Of a stretch of 64,000 bases of DNA, positions 8,581 through 17,481 are shown piece by piece. The notes under the pieces are model-generated. The model saw only the letters and a list, made by a program, of their open reading frames with translations, searched no databases and was not told the DNA's origin. Location: NCBI GenBank assembly GCA_943326015.2, contig CALPRQ020000002.1, forward strand, positions 62,001 through 126,000, read 5' to 3'. The translations under genes and the position numbers were made by a program. This DNA comes from Chitinophaga pinensis (GTDB lineage: Bacteria > Pseudomonadota > Gammaproteobacteria > Burkholderiales > Burkholderiaceae_C). Positions within the stretch are counted from its first letter, which is position 1. Each line of letters starts with the position of its first letter.

Positions 8581-8998
8581 CTTCCAAGGCCTTGATGATC
8601 GCTTCCTGAGTAAAGCTGAACGCCCAGCTTGCACCTGCGCCCAGGAGTTCCTCAGGACTGTCATAAGTGCGGTCAATCTTCACACCAACCAGCCTGTTTT
8701 TGTGGTCTTTGCTCTTTGCCACTTCATAGTTAAGCCAGTTTTTATAGCCTATCTCGGCATAGTCTGGATGGCGCTTGTTCGCTTCCTTGCCGACGATGAC
8801 AAGGGTATAGGTGGCTTGGTTAATCTTGGCTGAGAGTGCCTGCTTCACCACAGCTACTGAGTTGCTCTTGATCTCGGCCGAGGACAAATCGCTGAAAAAG
8901 AAGTCAAACTTGGGGTTGGCATCCCATGCTTCAAGCAAAAATTTGTAGTGCTTGTCATTCTCGTAATCAAAACTTACGAACACCTTTTTTTTCGCCAT
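8567..8998 (-). CDS. TIR-like (DUF1863, ThsB-type) protein
   Basis: This 143-residue single-domain protein opens with KKVFVSFDYENDKHYK, the first strand and loop typical of the MTH538/DUF1863 TIR-like family. It continues with FFFSDLSS and a GxxANKRH-type region. The family includes ThsB of Thoeris, which senses phage and makes an ADP-ribose-type signal from NAD+. The gene is first in a two-gene minus-strand unit and overlaps the membrane-protein gene downstream. No ThsA-like NADase or macro-domain partner is visible, so the membrane protein is the candidate partner. Confidence 0.8.
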   Translation of the reverse strand: MAKKKVFVSFDYENDKHYKFLLEAWDANPKFDFFFSDLSSAEIKSNSVAVVKQALSAKINQATYTLVIVGKEANKRHPDYAEIGYKNWLNYEVAKSKDHKNRLVGVKIDRTYDSPEELLGAGASWAFSFTQEAIIKALEDAAS

Positions 8999-9200
8999 GT
9001 TTTTCCCTGAGGTGGCTGTTGAGGATCTTCAAGTGTAGATCAAGCGCGAGCACCCGACTGCGTTGATCATCTCAGCGAACACCGCCATATTTGGACTAAA
9101 ATTTGTCCCACAGATCCAACCCACACTTTTTTGCCTATTTTTTACGCAGCGAAGTATGTAAGTTGTTGTTTTGTATGACTAGTGGGTGACGCGGATTTTT

Positions 9201-9218
9201 TTCCCTTCACCCGCTCCA
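9201..9218 (+). repeat. attR-like copy of a tRNA-Gly 3' end
   Basis: TTCCCTTCACCCGCTCCA matches the T-arm 3' side, acceptor strand and CCA of a tRNA-Gly with acceptor GCGGGTG. The bases to its left (GCGGATTTTT) do not continue as tRNA, so only the 3' end is present. It marks the element boundary, with chromosome to the right. Confidence 0.75.
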
Positions 9219-9243
9219 TATTGGTGCATCACACCATCGCATG

Positions 9244-9276
9244 ACCCGCTGATTCCCCAGGAACGGCGGGTTTTTT
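9244..9276 (+). terminator. Rho-independent terminator, probably that of the original tRNA-Gly
   Basis: The stem ACCCGC (9244-9249)/GCGGGT (9266-9271) is followed by a run of six T, 26 bases after the tRNA-Gly 3'-end copy. This is the usual place for a tRNA terminator left on the chromosomal side of an insertion. Confidence 0.6.
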
Positions 9277-9367
9277 GTTGGTCAGTTCAAGTGACAAACC
9301 TGATATTCTTGTCGGCGATGGCAAGCCAATGCTTGCATTTCTCTTTGCTGTGCCTCAAATACAGATC

Positions 9368-11449
9368 ATGAACGCCACCACCGCCCCCGAGTCCGCCGCC
9401 CTGCTCGACGCCGCCAATCCGCTGCTCGACTTCACCGACCTGCCGCTGTTCGACGCCATCCGGCCCGAGCATGTCGAGCCCGCCATTGCCGAGCTGCAGC
9501 AGGCCGCCGAGCAGGCGCTGGAACAGGTCGTGGCGGCCGACTACCCGGCCGAATGGGAGGCGATGGCGCGCGTGCTCGACATATCGACCGAGCGTCTGGG
9601 CCGGGCCTGGGGCGCGGTCAGCCACCTCAACAGCGTGGCCGACACGCCCGAGCTGCGCGCGGCCTACAACGCCGCCCTGCCCGCCATCACCGAGTTCTGG
9701 ACCCGCATGGGCGCCGACGAGCGGCTCTACGCCAAGTACAAGGCGATGGACCCGACACGACTGAATGCCGAGCAGACCCAGGCCCGCACCAATGCGCTGC
9801 GCGGCTTCGTGCTGGGCGGCGCCGAGCTGCAGGGCGAGGCCAAGGAGCGCTTCGCCGCGATCCAGGAGCGCCAGGCCGAGCTGGGCCAGAAGTTCAGCGA
9901 GAACGCGCTCGACGCGACCGACGCCTGGACCTGTTACGCCAGCGCCGAGGAGCTCGACGGGGTGCCAGAGGACACCCGGGCCGCCACCCGCGCTGCCGCC
10001 GAAGCCGAGGGCCGGTCAGGCCACAAGCTCACGCTCAAGCTGCCCTGCTACCTGCCGCTGATGCAGTTCGGCCGCAACCGCAACCTGCGCGAGCAGCTCT
10101 ACCGTGGCTACGCCACCCGCGCCAGCGACCAGGCCGAGGGCGATGCGGTCAAGTTCGACAACGGCGCCATCATCCGCGAGCTGCTGGCGCTGCGCCAGGA
10201 AGAAGCCAGCCTGCTGGGCTACCCGCATTTCGCCGCTGTCTCGCTGGTGCCCAAGATGGCGGAGTCGGCCGAGCAGGTCATCGCCTTCCTGCGCGAGCTG
10301 GGCCAGAAGGCCCGCCCCTACGCCGAGCAGGACCTGGCGGACATGCGCGCCTTCGCGGCCGAATCGCTCGACCTGAGCGATCCGCAGGCCTGGGACTGGC
10401 CCTACATCGGCGAACAGCTGCGCCAGGCGCGCTACGCCTACAGCGAGCAGGACGTCAAGCCCTACTTCACCGCGCCCAAGGTGCTCGAAGGCCTGTTCCG
10501 CATCGTCGAGACGCTGTTCGAGGTGCAGATCCGCCCCGACCAGGCACCGGTCTGGCATCCCAGTGTCAAGTGCTTCCGGCTGGAGCGCGCAGGCCAGCTG
10601 ATCGGCCAGTTCTACCTCGACCCGGGCGCGCGCGCCGGCAAGCGCGGCGGCGCCTGGATGGACGATGTGCGCGCGCGCTGGCTGCGCCCCGATGACGCCC
10701 GCCTGCAGACGCCGGTGGCACAGCTGGTCTGCAACTTCTCCGAGCCCGTCGGGACCAAGCCGGCGCTGCTGACGCATGACGATGTCATCACGCTGTTCCA
10801 CGAGTTCGGTCACGGCCTGCACCACCTGCTGACCCAGGTCCAGGAGCGCGATGTATCCGGCATCAGCGGCGTCGAGTGGGATGCGGTCGAGCTGCCGAGC
10901 CAGTTCATGGAGAACTTCTGCTGGGAATGGGATGTGCTCTCGGGCATGACCGCGCATGTCGAGACCGGCGAGCCGCTGCCGCGCGAGCTGTTCGACAAGA
11001 TGCTGGCGGCCAAGAACTTCCAGAGCGGCCTGCAGACGCTGCGCCAGATCGAGTTCTCGCTGTTCGACCTGCTGCTGCACAGCGGCGGCGCAGCGGACGG
11101 TGACTTCATGGCGCTGCAGCAGCAGGTGCGTGACGAGGTCGCGCTGATCCAGCCGCCGGCCTACAGCCGCACGCCGCACACCTTCAGCCATATCTTCGCG
11201 GGCGGTTACGCGGCCGGCTACTACAGCTACAAATGGGCCGAGGTGCTGAGCGCCGACGCCTACGCGGCCTTCGAGGAAGCCGCAGCCGGCAACGGCGGCA
11301 GCACGCTGGACGTCGAGACCGGCCGACGCTTCCGGCGCGAGGTACTCGAAGCCGGCGGCAGCCGTCCGGCGATGGACTCGTTCAAGGCCTTCCGCGGCCG
11401 CGAACCGCAGATCGACGCGCTGTTGCGGCACCAGGGCATGGCGGGCTGA
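9368..11449 (+). CDS. prlC: Oligopeptidase A (M3 zinc metallopeptidase)
   Basis: This 693-residue cytoplasmic peptidase degrades oligopeptides, including cleaved signal peptides. The zinc site HEFGH is at residues 478-482, and downstream ELPSQFMENFCWEW carries the third ligand context. Its length and the LLDFTDLPLFDAIRPEHVEPAI opening fit the family. The ATG at 9368 is preferred over the upstream TTG because the conserved N-terminus begins shortly after it. It is the first core-genome gene to the right of the mobile element. Confidence 0.95.
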   Translation: MNATTAPESAALLDAANPLLDFTDLPLFDAIRPEHVEPAIAELQQAAEQALEQVVAADYPAEWEAMARVLDISTERLGRAWGAVSHLNSVADTPELRAAYNAALPAITEFWTRMGADERLYAKYKAMDPTRLNAEQTQARTNALRGFVLGGAELQGEAKERFAAIQERQAELGQKFSENALDATDAWTCYASAEELDGVPEDTRAATRAAAEAEGRSGHKLTLKLPCYLPLMQFGRNRNLREQLYRGYATRASDQAEGDAVKFDNGAIIRELLALRQEEASLLGYPHFAAVSLVPKMAESAEQVIAFLRELGQKARPYAEQDLADMRAFAAESLDLSDPQAWDWPYIGEQLRQARYAYSEQDVKPYFTAPKVLEGLFRIVETLFEVQIRPDQAPVWHPSVKCFRLERAGQLIGQFYLDPGARAGKRGGAWMDDVRARWLRPDDARLQTPVAQLVCNFSEPVGTKPALLTHDDVITLFHEFGHGLHHLLTQVQERDVSGISGVEWDAVELPSQFMENFCWEWDVLSGMTAHVETGEPLPRELFDKMLAAKNFQSGLQTLRQIEFSLFDLLLHSGGAADGDFMALQQQVRDEVALIQPPAYSRTPHTFSHIFAGGYAAGYYSYKWAEVLSADAYAAFEEAAAGNGGSTLDVETGRRFRREVLEAGGSRPAMDSFKAFRGREPQIDALLRHQGMAG

Positions 11450-11497
11450 CATCCTCCTGTGGGAGCTTGGGCCTCAAGGCCGAGAAAGGAGCCGGCG

Positions 11498-13186
11498 ATG
11501 GCCGCTACAGAATATCCGTGCCGCCTGGCACTGGGGCTGCTCGCCTTGTCGCTGGCAACGCACCCGCCCGGCGTCCGGGCTGCACCGCTGGTCCAGCAAG
11601 CCGCCGTCTCCACGCCGGCAGCCGACCCCGATGCCCGCGTGCACCAGCGCCTGATCATCAAGCTCAAGGATGCCGAAACCGGCGTCAACCCCGCCCAGCG
11701 GGCGCGCAGTGCGAAGGTCGCCATCAGCGACCTCGCCAACCGGGTCCAGCCCGCCTTCGTCGGGCCGGGTTCGATGCCGCTGTCGCTGCACCGATCGATC
11801 AGGCCGGGCCTGCATGTCGCGGCTGCAGGCCAACCACTCAAGCGCGCCGAGATGCAGCAGCTGATCCAGCAACTGCGCCAGGACCCGCGGGTCGAATATG
11901 CCGAGATCGACGAGCGCATCCAGCCGCAATACAGCCCGAGCGACCCCTATTACGGCAGCAGCCAGTGGAATCTGCGCTCATCCGCGCCAGGCGTCGAAGG
12001 CGGCGCCAGCCTGCCAGGTGCCTGGGACTTCGGCCTGGGAGCGAACGCCGCCGCCGGGCAAGGGGTGGTCGTCGCCGTGCTCGACACCGGGATCAGGCCC
12101 CACGCCGAACTGGCAGGCCGGATCCTGCCAGGCTACGACTTCGTGAGCGACACCGACACGGCCAATGACCAGAACGACCAATGGGACAGCGACCCGAGCG
12201 ACCCCGGTGACTGGGTCAGCGAGTCAGACCGCGCACAGGCGGCCTTCGCCGGCTGCGCCGTCAGCCCGAGCAGCTGGCACGGCACCAGCATGGCCGGCAC
12301 GATCGCGGCCGCCAGCAACAATGGCCGGGACATCGCCGGCGTCGCGCCACTCGCGCGCATCCTGCCGGTGCGGGTGTTCGGCAAATGCGGCGGCCATGTC
12401 TCGGACGTCATCGCCGGCCTGTACTGGTCGGTCGGTATCGTGCCGGAGCCCCCCGCAGGGTCGAACCGCCCGCCGGTCAACCCGAATCCCGCGCGCGTCA
12501 TCAACCTGAGCATGGCGGCCGAAGGCAGCTGCAGCCAGGCCTTCCAGGAGGCGATCGACAAGGCCCGGGCGTTGGGCGCCTTGGTCGTGGCGGCGGCAGG
12601 CAACCACGCCAGCGGCGACACGAGCACGGCGCTGCCCCAACCCGCCAGCTGCCGCGGCGTGATCGCCGTCACGGCGCACACGCGGCGCGGCGATCTCGCC
12701 GACTACGCCAACGTCCACTCCGATGTCACGCTCAGCGCGCCGGGCGGCGGATCGGGCAGAAGCCAGCTAACCGGCGACGGCGACCTGATCATCGCGCTCT
12801 CGAACAGCGGATCGTCTTCCCCGTCGTCAGACAGCCTGACCCAGATTGCGGGCACCAGCATTGCCGCCGCGCAGGTGTCGGGCGTCGCGGCGCTGCTGCT
12901 GGGACTGCAGCCCGGCTGGAATGCGGACCAGATCGAACTGGCGCTGACCCGTTCGGCCCGAGGCTTTCCTGACAACAGCTATTGCTTCGAGAGCGGACTG
13001 TGCGGCGCCGGCATGCTGGATGCGGCGGCCGCCGTACGCTGGCAACAGGCCGATACCGCACCTGCTGTGCAGCCGGAAAACACCAGCTCCGGCGGCGGTG
13101 GCGGCGCGGCCGGCTGGCCCGAGCTGCTGGTCCTGCTGTCAGTCGCGCTGCTGACGCGCCTCAGACGCGGCCCGCCAGCCGCATGA
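11498..13186 (+). CDS. Secreted S8 subtilisin-like protease with GlyGly-CTERM tail
   Basis: This 562-residue preproprotease starts at the ATG following AAAGGAG. It has an N-terminal hydrophobic signal (LALGLLALSLATHPPGVRA), a propeptide to about residue 150, and the catalytic triad Asp196 (VLDTG), His261 (WHGTSMAG) and Ser454 (GTSIAAA), with Asn369 in AAGNH as oxyanion residue. The last ~30 residues are GGGGGAAGW, a hydrophobic helix and RLRR: a GlyGly-CTERM sorting signal. Its 3' end overlaps that of the convergent rhombosortase gene. It is probably processed at the outer cell surface after type II-type export. Confidence 0.92.
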   Translation: MAATEYPCRLALGLLALSLATHPPGVRAAPLVQQAAVSTPAADPDARVHQRLIIKLKDAETGVNPAQRARSAKVAISDLANRVQPAFVGPGSMPLSLHRSIRPGLHVAAAGQPLKRAEMQQLIQQLRQDPRVEYAEIDERIQPQYSPSDPYYGSSQWNLRSSAPGVEGGASLPGAWDFGLGANAAAGQGVVVAVLDTGIRPHAELAGRILPGYDFVSDTDTANDQNDQWDSDPSDPGDWVSESDRAQAAFAGCAVSPSSWHGTSMAGTIAAASNNGRDIAGVAPLARILPVRVFGKCGGHVSDVIAGLYWSVGIVPEPPAGSNRPPVNPNPARVINLSMAAEGSCSQAFQEAIDKARALGALVVAAAGNHASGDTSTALPQPASCRGVIAVTAHTRRGDLADYANVHSDVTLSAPGGGSGRSQLTGDGDLIIALSNSGSSSPSSDSLTQIAGTSIAAAQVSGVAALLLGLQPGWNADQIELALTRSARGFPDNSYCFESGLCGAGMLDAAAAVRWQQADTAPAVQPENTSSGGGGGAAGWPELLVLLSVALLTRLRRGPPAA

Positions 13187-13787
13187 TTCCAGACGCGCAC
13201 AATCCGCCCGCCAGTCCGGCCGCATGTGAAGGGTAATAGACCGGAAAGTCCCAGGCCGCCGGCAGCCAGCCTGCCAGTTCGAGTCCGACCTTGAGCAGCA
13301 GCAAGCCGAGCAGGCCCCGCAGCCAGAGCGGTGCGGCGTTACCGACTGGCGACGCCGCTGGCAGCACTGTCGCGCCAGAAGATGTGGCGGAGCGCGTTCG
13401 AACAGGCGACCAGCACGCGATGGCCAGCGCGCCGCCCAGCCAGCCGTGCAGCGCGCCCGAGAAGCCGGCGTAGTAGGCGCAATCGGTGTCGATGACGAGC
13501 AACAGCGCGACACCAGCCACGGCGCCCGCCAGCAGGCCGAGCTGCATCACGGCACCCAGCAACGGGCGCAGCAGCCAGGCGATCAGTAGCAGCGCGGCGG
13601 CATTGGCCAGCGCATGCGACAGGCTCAGGTGCACGAACTGCGAGCTGAGCGGCTCCCACCAGGCGCCCTGCTCGAAGCGTGGGCGCAGCCAGCGCAAGGC
13701 CTCGGCTGCGCCGGGCCAGAGCTGCAACACCAGCAACAGCGGCGCGAGCACCGCCAGCGGCGGCATGACGCGCAGGCGCTGATGCAC
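13161..13787 (-). CDS. Rhombosortase (rhomboid-family intramembrane protease)
   Basis: This membrane protein of ~208 residues has about six hydrophobic helices. The rhomboid catalytic Ser lies in AGFSGALHG and the His in YPSHAAGLAGG. These motifs and the short length fit rhombosortases, which cleave GlyGly-CTERM tails. The neighbour converging on it encodes exactly such a substrate, overlapping by 26 bases. The start is uncertain: GTG at 13787 has a weak GGGG upstream, ATG at 13766 has none, and a longer frame to 13844 would overlap rpiA. It follows rpiA directly on the same strand. Confidence 0.88.
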   Translation of the reverse strand: MHQRLRVMPPLAVLAPLLLVLQLWPGAAEALRWLRPRFEQGAWWEPLSSQFVHLSLSHALANAAALLLIAWLLRPLLGAVMQLGLLAGAVAGVALLLVIDTDCAYYAGFSGALHGWLGGALAIACWSPVRTRSATSSGATVLPAASPVGNAAPLWLRGLLGLLLLKVGLELAGWLPAAWDFPVYYPSHAAGLAGGLCASGIMRLAGRV

Positions 13788-13806
13788 TGAGAGCCCCGCA
13801 AGCGGA

Positions 13807-14493
13807 TCAGTATTCCAGCGTCCTGACGCCGTCGTGGGTGCCAATCAGGCAGACGCCGGCCTTCTGGAAGGCGAACACGCCCACCGTCACCACGCCGGGC
13901 CAGTTGTTGACCATGTCCTCGAAGGCCAGCGGGTCGGTGATCTGCAGGTCGGTCACGTCCAGGATATGCTGGCCGTTGTCGGTCACCAGCGGCGCGCCGT
14001 CCTTCAGGCGCAGCGTCGCGGTACCGCCGAGCGCCTCGAACTGGCGCGCGATGCGCTGCGCCGCCATCGGGATCACCTCGACCGGCAGCGGAAAGGCGCC
14101 CAGGTGCTTGACCCGCTTGGACTCGTCAACGATGCAGACGAACAGCCGGGACTGCGCGGCGACGATCTTCTCGCGCGTGAGCGCGGCGCCGCCGCCCTTG
14201 ACCATGAAGCCGCACGGATCGATCTCGTCGGCGCCGTCGACGTAGACCGACAACTCATCGACCTCGTTGCAGTCGAACACCGGGATGCCGATCGCCTTCA
14301 GGCGCTCGGTCGAGGCCTCGGAACTGGAAACGGCGCCCTTGATCTGGTCCTTCATGCTGGCGAGCGCGGCGATGAACTTGTTGACGGTCGAGCCGGTACC
14401 GACGCCGACGATCTCACCGGGCTGGACATAGCGCAGTGCGGCCTGGCCGACCAGGGTCTTGAGTTCGTCTTGGGTCAGGGAAGGGTTGGTCAT
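13807..14493 (-). CDS. rpiA: Ribose-5-phosphate isomerase A
   Basis: This 228-residue enzyme interconverts ribose 5-phosphate and ribulose 5-phosphate in the pentose phosphate pathway. The family motifs [25 protein letters not shown] and the KGGGAAL(T)REKI loop with catalytic Glu/Lys are all present. The length is typical. It is divergent from pyrD with a 66-base gap, and the rhombosortase gene follows on the same strand. Confidence 0.96.
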   Translation of the reverse strand: MTNPSLTQDELKTLVGQAALRYVQPGEIVGVGTGSTVNKFIAALASMKDQIKGAVSSSEASTERLKAIGIPVFDCNEVDELSVYVDGADEIDPCGFMVKGGGAALTREKIVAAQSRLFVCIVDESKRVKHLGAFPLPVEVIPMAAQRIARQFEALGGTATLRLKDGAPLVTDNGQHILDVTDLQITDPLAFEDMVNNWPGVVTVGVFAFQKAGVCLIGTHDGVRTLEY

Positions 14494-14559
14494 GGGGAGC
14501 AATCTGGGAGAATCGAAGGATTGGGCCAAGTCCGGCCCGCCTAGATCCGAGATTATCCG

Positions 14560-15615
14560 ATGTCCCTGCTGCCCTACTCGCTCGCCCGCGCCTTCCTGTT
14601 CAACATGGACCCGGAGGCCGCGCACGAACTCACGCTCGACAAGCTCGAAAAGCTCCAGCATTCGGCGCTGATGTGCCTGGCCGCGCAGCCGCGCATCGAT
14701 GACCCGGTCACGCTCGCCGGCCTGCAGTTCCCGAATCGCGTCGGCCTGGCCGCCGGCCTGGACAAGAACGCGCGCTGCATCGACGCCTGGGGCGCCCTGG
14801 GCTTCGGCTTCGTCGAGGTCGGCACCGTGACCCCGAAGGGGCAGCCCGGCAACCCCAAGCCGCGCATGTTCCGCCTCCCCGAGAAGAACGCGCTGATCAA
14901 CCGGCTGGGCTTCAACAACGAGGGGCTCGACGCCTTCATCGCCAACGTCAAGCGCTCCAGGCTGCGCCAGAATCCGAAAGCCGGCGGCATGCTGCTGGGC
15001 CTCAACATCGGCAAGAACGCCGCCACGCCGATCGAACGCGCGACCGACGACTATCTGGTCTGCCTGGAAGGCGTCTACCCGCACGCCGACTACGTGACGG
15101 TCAACATCTCCAGCCCGAACACCAAGAACCTGCGCGCACTGCAGAGCGACGAGGCGCTCGACCAGCTGCTCGGCGCGCTGGCCGCGCGCCGTGCGGAGCT
15201 CGCGCAGCAGCATGGTGCCTACAAGCCGGTCTTCGTCAAGATCGCGCCTGACCTCGATGCGGACCAGGTCGTGGTGATCGCCGACACGCTCAAACGCCAC
15301 GGCATGGACGGCGTGGTCGCGACCAACACCACGCTGAGCCGCGAGGCGGTCAAGGGCCTGCCGCACGCCGAGGAAGCCGGCGGCCTGTCAGGCGCGCCGG
15401 TGCTCGAAGCCAGCAACGCCGTGATCCGGCAGCTGCGCGCGCGACTCGGCAAGGACTATCCCATCATCGGCGTCGGCGGCATCCTGAGCGGCGCCGACGC
15501 GCTGTCCAAGATAGCAGCCGGCGCCGATGTGGTGCAGATCTACAGCGGCCTGATCTACAGCGGCCCGGGGCTGGTGACCGAGGCCGCGCGCGCGCTCAAG
15601 TCGGGACAGGCCTGA
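14560..15615 (+). CDS. pyrD: Dihydroorotate dehydrogenase (quinone), class 2
   Basis: The 351-residue FMN enzyme oxidises dihydroorotate to orotate in pyrimidine synthesis and passes electrons to quinone at the inner membrane. The N-terminal helical extension ([22 protein letters not shown]) is the class 2 membrane domain. FMN-site signatures [10 protein letters not shown] and [11 protein letters not shown] (with the catalytic Ser region) and IGVGGI are intact. It is divergent from rpiA and 4 bases before the LysE-type gene. Confidence 0.96.
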   Translation: MSLLPYSLARAFLFNMDPEAAHELTLDKLEKLQHSALMCLAAQPRIDDPVTLAGLQFPNRVGLAAGLDKNARCIDAWGALGFGFVEVGTVTPKGQPGNPKPRMFRLPEKNALINRLGFNNEGLDAFIANVKRSRLRQNPKAGGMLLGLNIGKNAATPIERATDDYLVCLEGVYPHADYVTVNISSPNTKNLRALQSDEALDQLLGALAARRAELAQQHGAYKPVFVKIAPDLDADQVVVIADTLKRHGMDGVVATNTTLSREAVKGLPHAEEAGGLSGAPVLEASNAVIRQLRARLGKDYPIIGVGGILSGADALSKIAAGADVVQIYSGLIYSGPGLVTEAARALKSGQA

Positions 15616-15619
15616 AGCC

Positions 15620-16243
15620 ATGATGACTGAAACAAGCCTGGGCTTCTTCGGACTGTCGCTGCTGCTGAGCCTGAGCCCGGGGCCGGACAACCTGTTCGTG
15701 CTGATGCAGTCCGCCACCCAGGGCCGGCGCGCCGGCCTGCTGGTCACGCTGGGCCTGTGCACCGGCCTGCTCGGTCACACGGCGGCGGTCGCGCTCGGTC
15801 TGGCGGCGCTGCTGGCCGCGTCGCCCGCCGCGTTCGGCCTGCTCAAGCTCGCAGGGGCCGCCTACCTGCTCTATCTGGCCTGGGGGGCCTGGCATGCACC
15901 AGCCACGCTGCAGGCCGAAGGCAAGGCGCTGAACCTGCAGCCCTGGCGCTTGTACGGCCGCGGCGTGCTGATGAACCTGAGCAATCCCAAGGTCGCGATC
16001 TTCTTCCTGGCACTGCTGCCGCAGTTCGTGCAGGAAGATGCCGGCCCGGTGCATTGGCAGATCGTTCAGCTGGGTGCGATCTTCATGCTGGCGACGCTGA
16101 TCGTCTTTGGCGGCTTTGCCTGGGTCGCGGCCTGGCTGGGCGGGCTGCTGCGCAGCTCCGCCCATGCGCAGCGCTGGCTGAACCGGGCCGCTGCCACGGT
16201 CTTTGCCGGGCTGGCTGTCCGACTGGTTTGGTCGGAAATATGA
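15620..16243 (+). CDS. LysE/RhtB-family amino-acid exporter
   Basis: This 207-residue inner-membrane protein has five to six hydrophobic helices. The family signature SLSPGPDNLFVL is at residues about 16-27, followed by QGRRAGLLVTLG and later MNLSNPKVAIFFLALLPQFV. These features match RhtB/LysE exporters, which expel excess amino acids. Substrate is not predictable. It lies 4 bases after pyrD and is probably co-transcribed. Either of two tandem ATG codons (15620, 15623) may be the start. Confidence 0.9.
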   Translation: MMTETSLGFFGLSLLLSLSPGPDNLFVLMQSATQGRRAGLLVTLGLCTGLLGHTAAVALGLAALLAASPAAFGLLKLAGAAYLLYLAWGAWHAPATLQAEGKALNLQPWRLYGRGVLMNLSNPKVAIFFLALLPQFVQEDAGPVHWQIVQLGAIFMLATLIVFGGFAWVAAWLGGLLRSSAHAQRWLNRAAATVFAGLAVRLVWSEI

Positions 16244-16295
16244 CGCGTCCATGAAAAAGTGACACAATTTGTTGATCACTTTTGAAATCTGTTAC

Positions 16296-17474
16296 ATGAG
16301 CCAGACCCTGAACACCCAGCTCCCGGACAACCTCTCCGCCAACGACTTGCCTGGTCCCCGCAAGGGCCGGCGCAGCGCAAGCGCCAAGGGCAAGCCGCGC
16401 GCCGTCAAGCAAGGCGATACCGCACCGCAACTCGACGCAGCGGCACTGGCGCAGCATGTGCCACAGGAGGCGACAGCGGCAGCACAGGACAAGCAGCTGG
16501 CCGCCGTGCTGGGACTGCTCGACAATCGCGAGCTGGCCGCGCCACAGCGCGCCGCCGCGCTGCGCGCCACGCTCGAAGGTGCCTCGGCTGACGATCTGGC
16601 CGTGCTGCGCCAGGCCCTGCTCGACGAGCCGGTGCCGGTCAAGGGCCACCCCGACGACGAACTCGCACCCGACTGGCGCGACGGTGGCTACCCCTACAAG
16701 CACCTGATGCGCCGCTCCAGCTACGAGACGCAGAAATACCAGCTGCAGGTCGAACTGCTCAAGCTGCAGGCCTGGGTCAAGGAGACCGGCCAGCGCGTCG
16801 TGATCCTGTTCGAGGGCCGCGACGCTGCCGGCAAGGGCGGCACGATCAAGCGCTTCATGGAGCACCTGAACCCGCGCGGCGCCCATGTGGTCGCGCTCGA
16901 AAAACCCAGCGAGGTCGAGCGCGGCCAGTGGTATTTCCAGCGCTATGTCCAGCACCTGCCGACCGCGGGCGAGATCGTGCTGTTCGACCGCAGCTGGTAC
17001 AACCGCGCCGGCGTCGAGCGCGTGATGGGTTTCTGCTCGGATGCCGAATACCAGGAATTCATGCGCCAGGCGCCCGATTTCGAGCGCCATCTGGTGCGCA
17101 GCGGCGTGCACCTGATCAAGTTCTGGTTCTCGGTCAGCCAGGCCGAGCAGCGCCGCCGCTTCAAGGAGCGCGAGGTCCATCCGCTCAAGCAGTGGAAGCT
17201 CAGCCCGGTCGACCTGGCCAGCCTGGACAAATGGGACGACTACACCCGGGCCAAGGAGGCGATGTTCTTCGAGACCGACACCGCCGATGCGCCCTGGACC
17301 GTGATCAAGAGCGACTGCAAGAAGCGCGCGCGCCTCGGCGGGCTGCGCTATGTGCTGCACAAGCTCAATTACACCAACAAGGACCTGGATGCAGTCGGCA
17401 AGCTCGACCCGCTGATCGTGGGCCGCGCGCATGTGGTGTACGAGCGCGGCGAGAAGAGCGGCGCCTTGCTCTGA
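16296..17474 (+). CDS. ppk2: Polyphosphate kinase 2
   Basis: This 392-residue enzyme uses polyphosphate to phosphorylate nucleoside diphosphates or monophosphates. The core has Walker A FEGRDAAGKGG, the PPK2 lid and DRSWYNRAGVERVMGFC Walker B region, and KFWFSVSQAEQRRRF. A ~100-residue Ala/Gln-rich N-terminal extension precedes it, as in some Burkholderiales homologues. The start at 16296 is preferred over the upstream frame as it follows the AT-rich promoter-like stretch closely. The gene stands alone, convergent with dsbB. Confidence 0.93.
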   Translation: MSQTLNTQLPDNLSANDLPGPRKGRRSASAKGKPRAVKQGDTAPQLDAAALAQHVPQEATAAAQDKQLAAVLGLLDNRELAAPQRAAALRATLEGASADDLAVLRQALLDEPVPVKGHPDDELAPDWRDGGYPYKHLMRRSSYETQKYQLQVELLKLQAWVKETGQRVVILFEGRDAAGKGGTIKRFMEHLNPRGAHVVALEKPSEVERGQWYFQRYVQHLPTAGEIVLFDRSWYNRAGVERVMGFCSDAEYQEFMRQAPDFERHLVRSGVHLIKFWFSVSQAEQRRRFKEREVHPLKQWKLSPVDLASLDKWDDYTRAKEAMFFETDTADAPWTVIKSDCKKRARLGGLRYVLHKLNYTNKDLDAVGKLDPLIVGRAHVVYERGEKSGALL

Positions 17475-17481
17475 GGCAAAT

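Larger units (their letters stand above)
1..9218. mobile_element. Right part of a mobilizable element integrated at a tRNA-Gly gene
   Basis: The stretch has mobilization genes (MobC-like, relaxase), ArdA, and two defence-like gene sets. Its base composition is visibly less GC-rich than the genes after 9368. It ends at an 18-base copy of a tRNA-Gly 3' end (9201-9218), the usual footprint of a tyrosine-recombinase element. No integrase is seen, so the left end and integrase should lie before the window. With no conjugation machinery visible, this is more likely an integrative mobilizable element than a full ICE, but the missing left part could change that. Confidence 0.75.
8999..9367. other. 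Element/chromosome junction region
   Basis: This 369-base gap holds the promoter region of the TIR-like unit (reading left), the tRNA-Gly 3'-end copy at 9201-9218, and a terminator at 9244-9276. Base composition changes across it. I see no gene. The 61-residue frame at 9186-9371 crosses the junction and has no credible start. Confidence 0.7.

Noticed and set aside
8999-9200. A third gene of the TIR-like unit upstream of the TIR gene
   Set aside because: No frame of reasonable length on the minus strand between 8999 and the attachment site.
9553-10695. Long frames overlapping prlC, and many similar ones in GC-rich core genes
   Set aside because: They are Arg/Ala/Pro-rich shadows created by high GC at third codon positions of the real genes.
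13807-15366. A 519-residue minus frame joining rpiA with sequence opposite pyrD
   Set aside because: Only the rpiA part (13807-14493) is real; the rest is antisense to pyrD and has no conserved motif.
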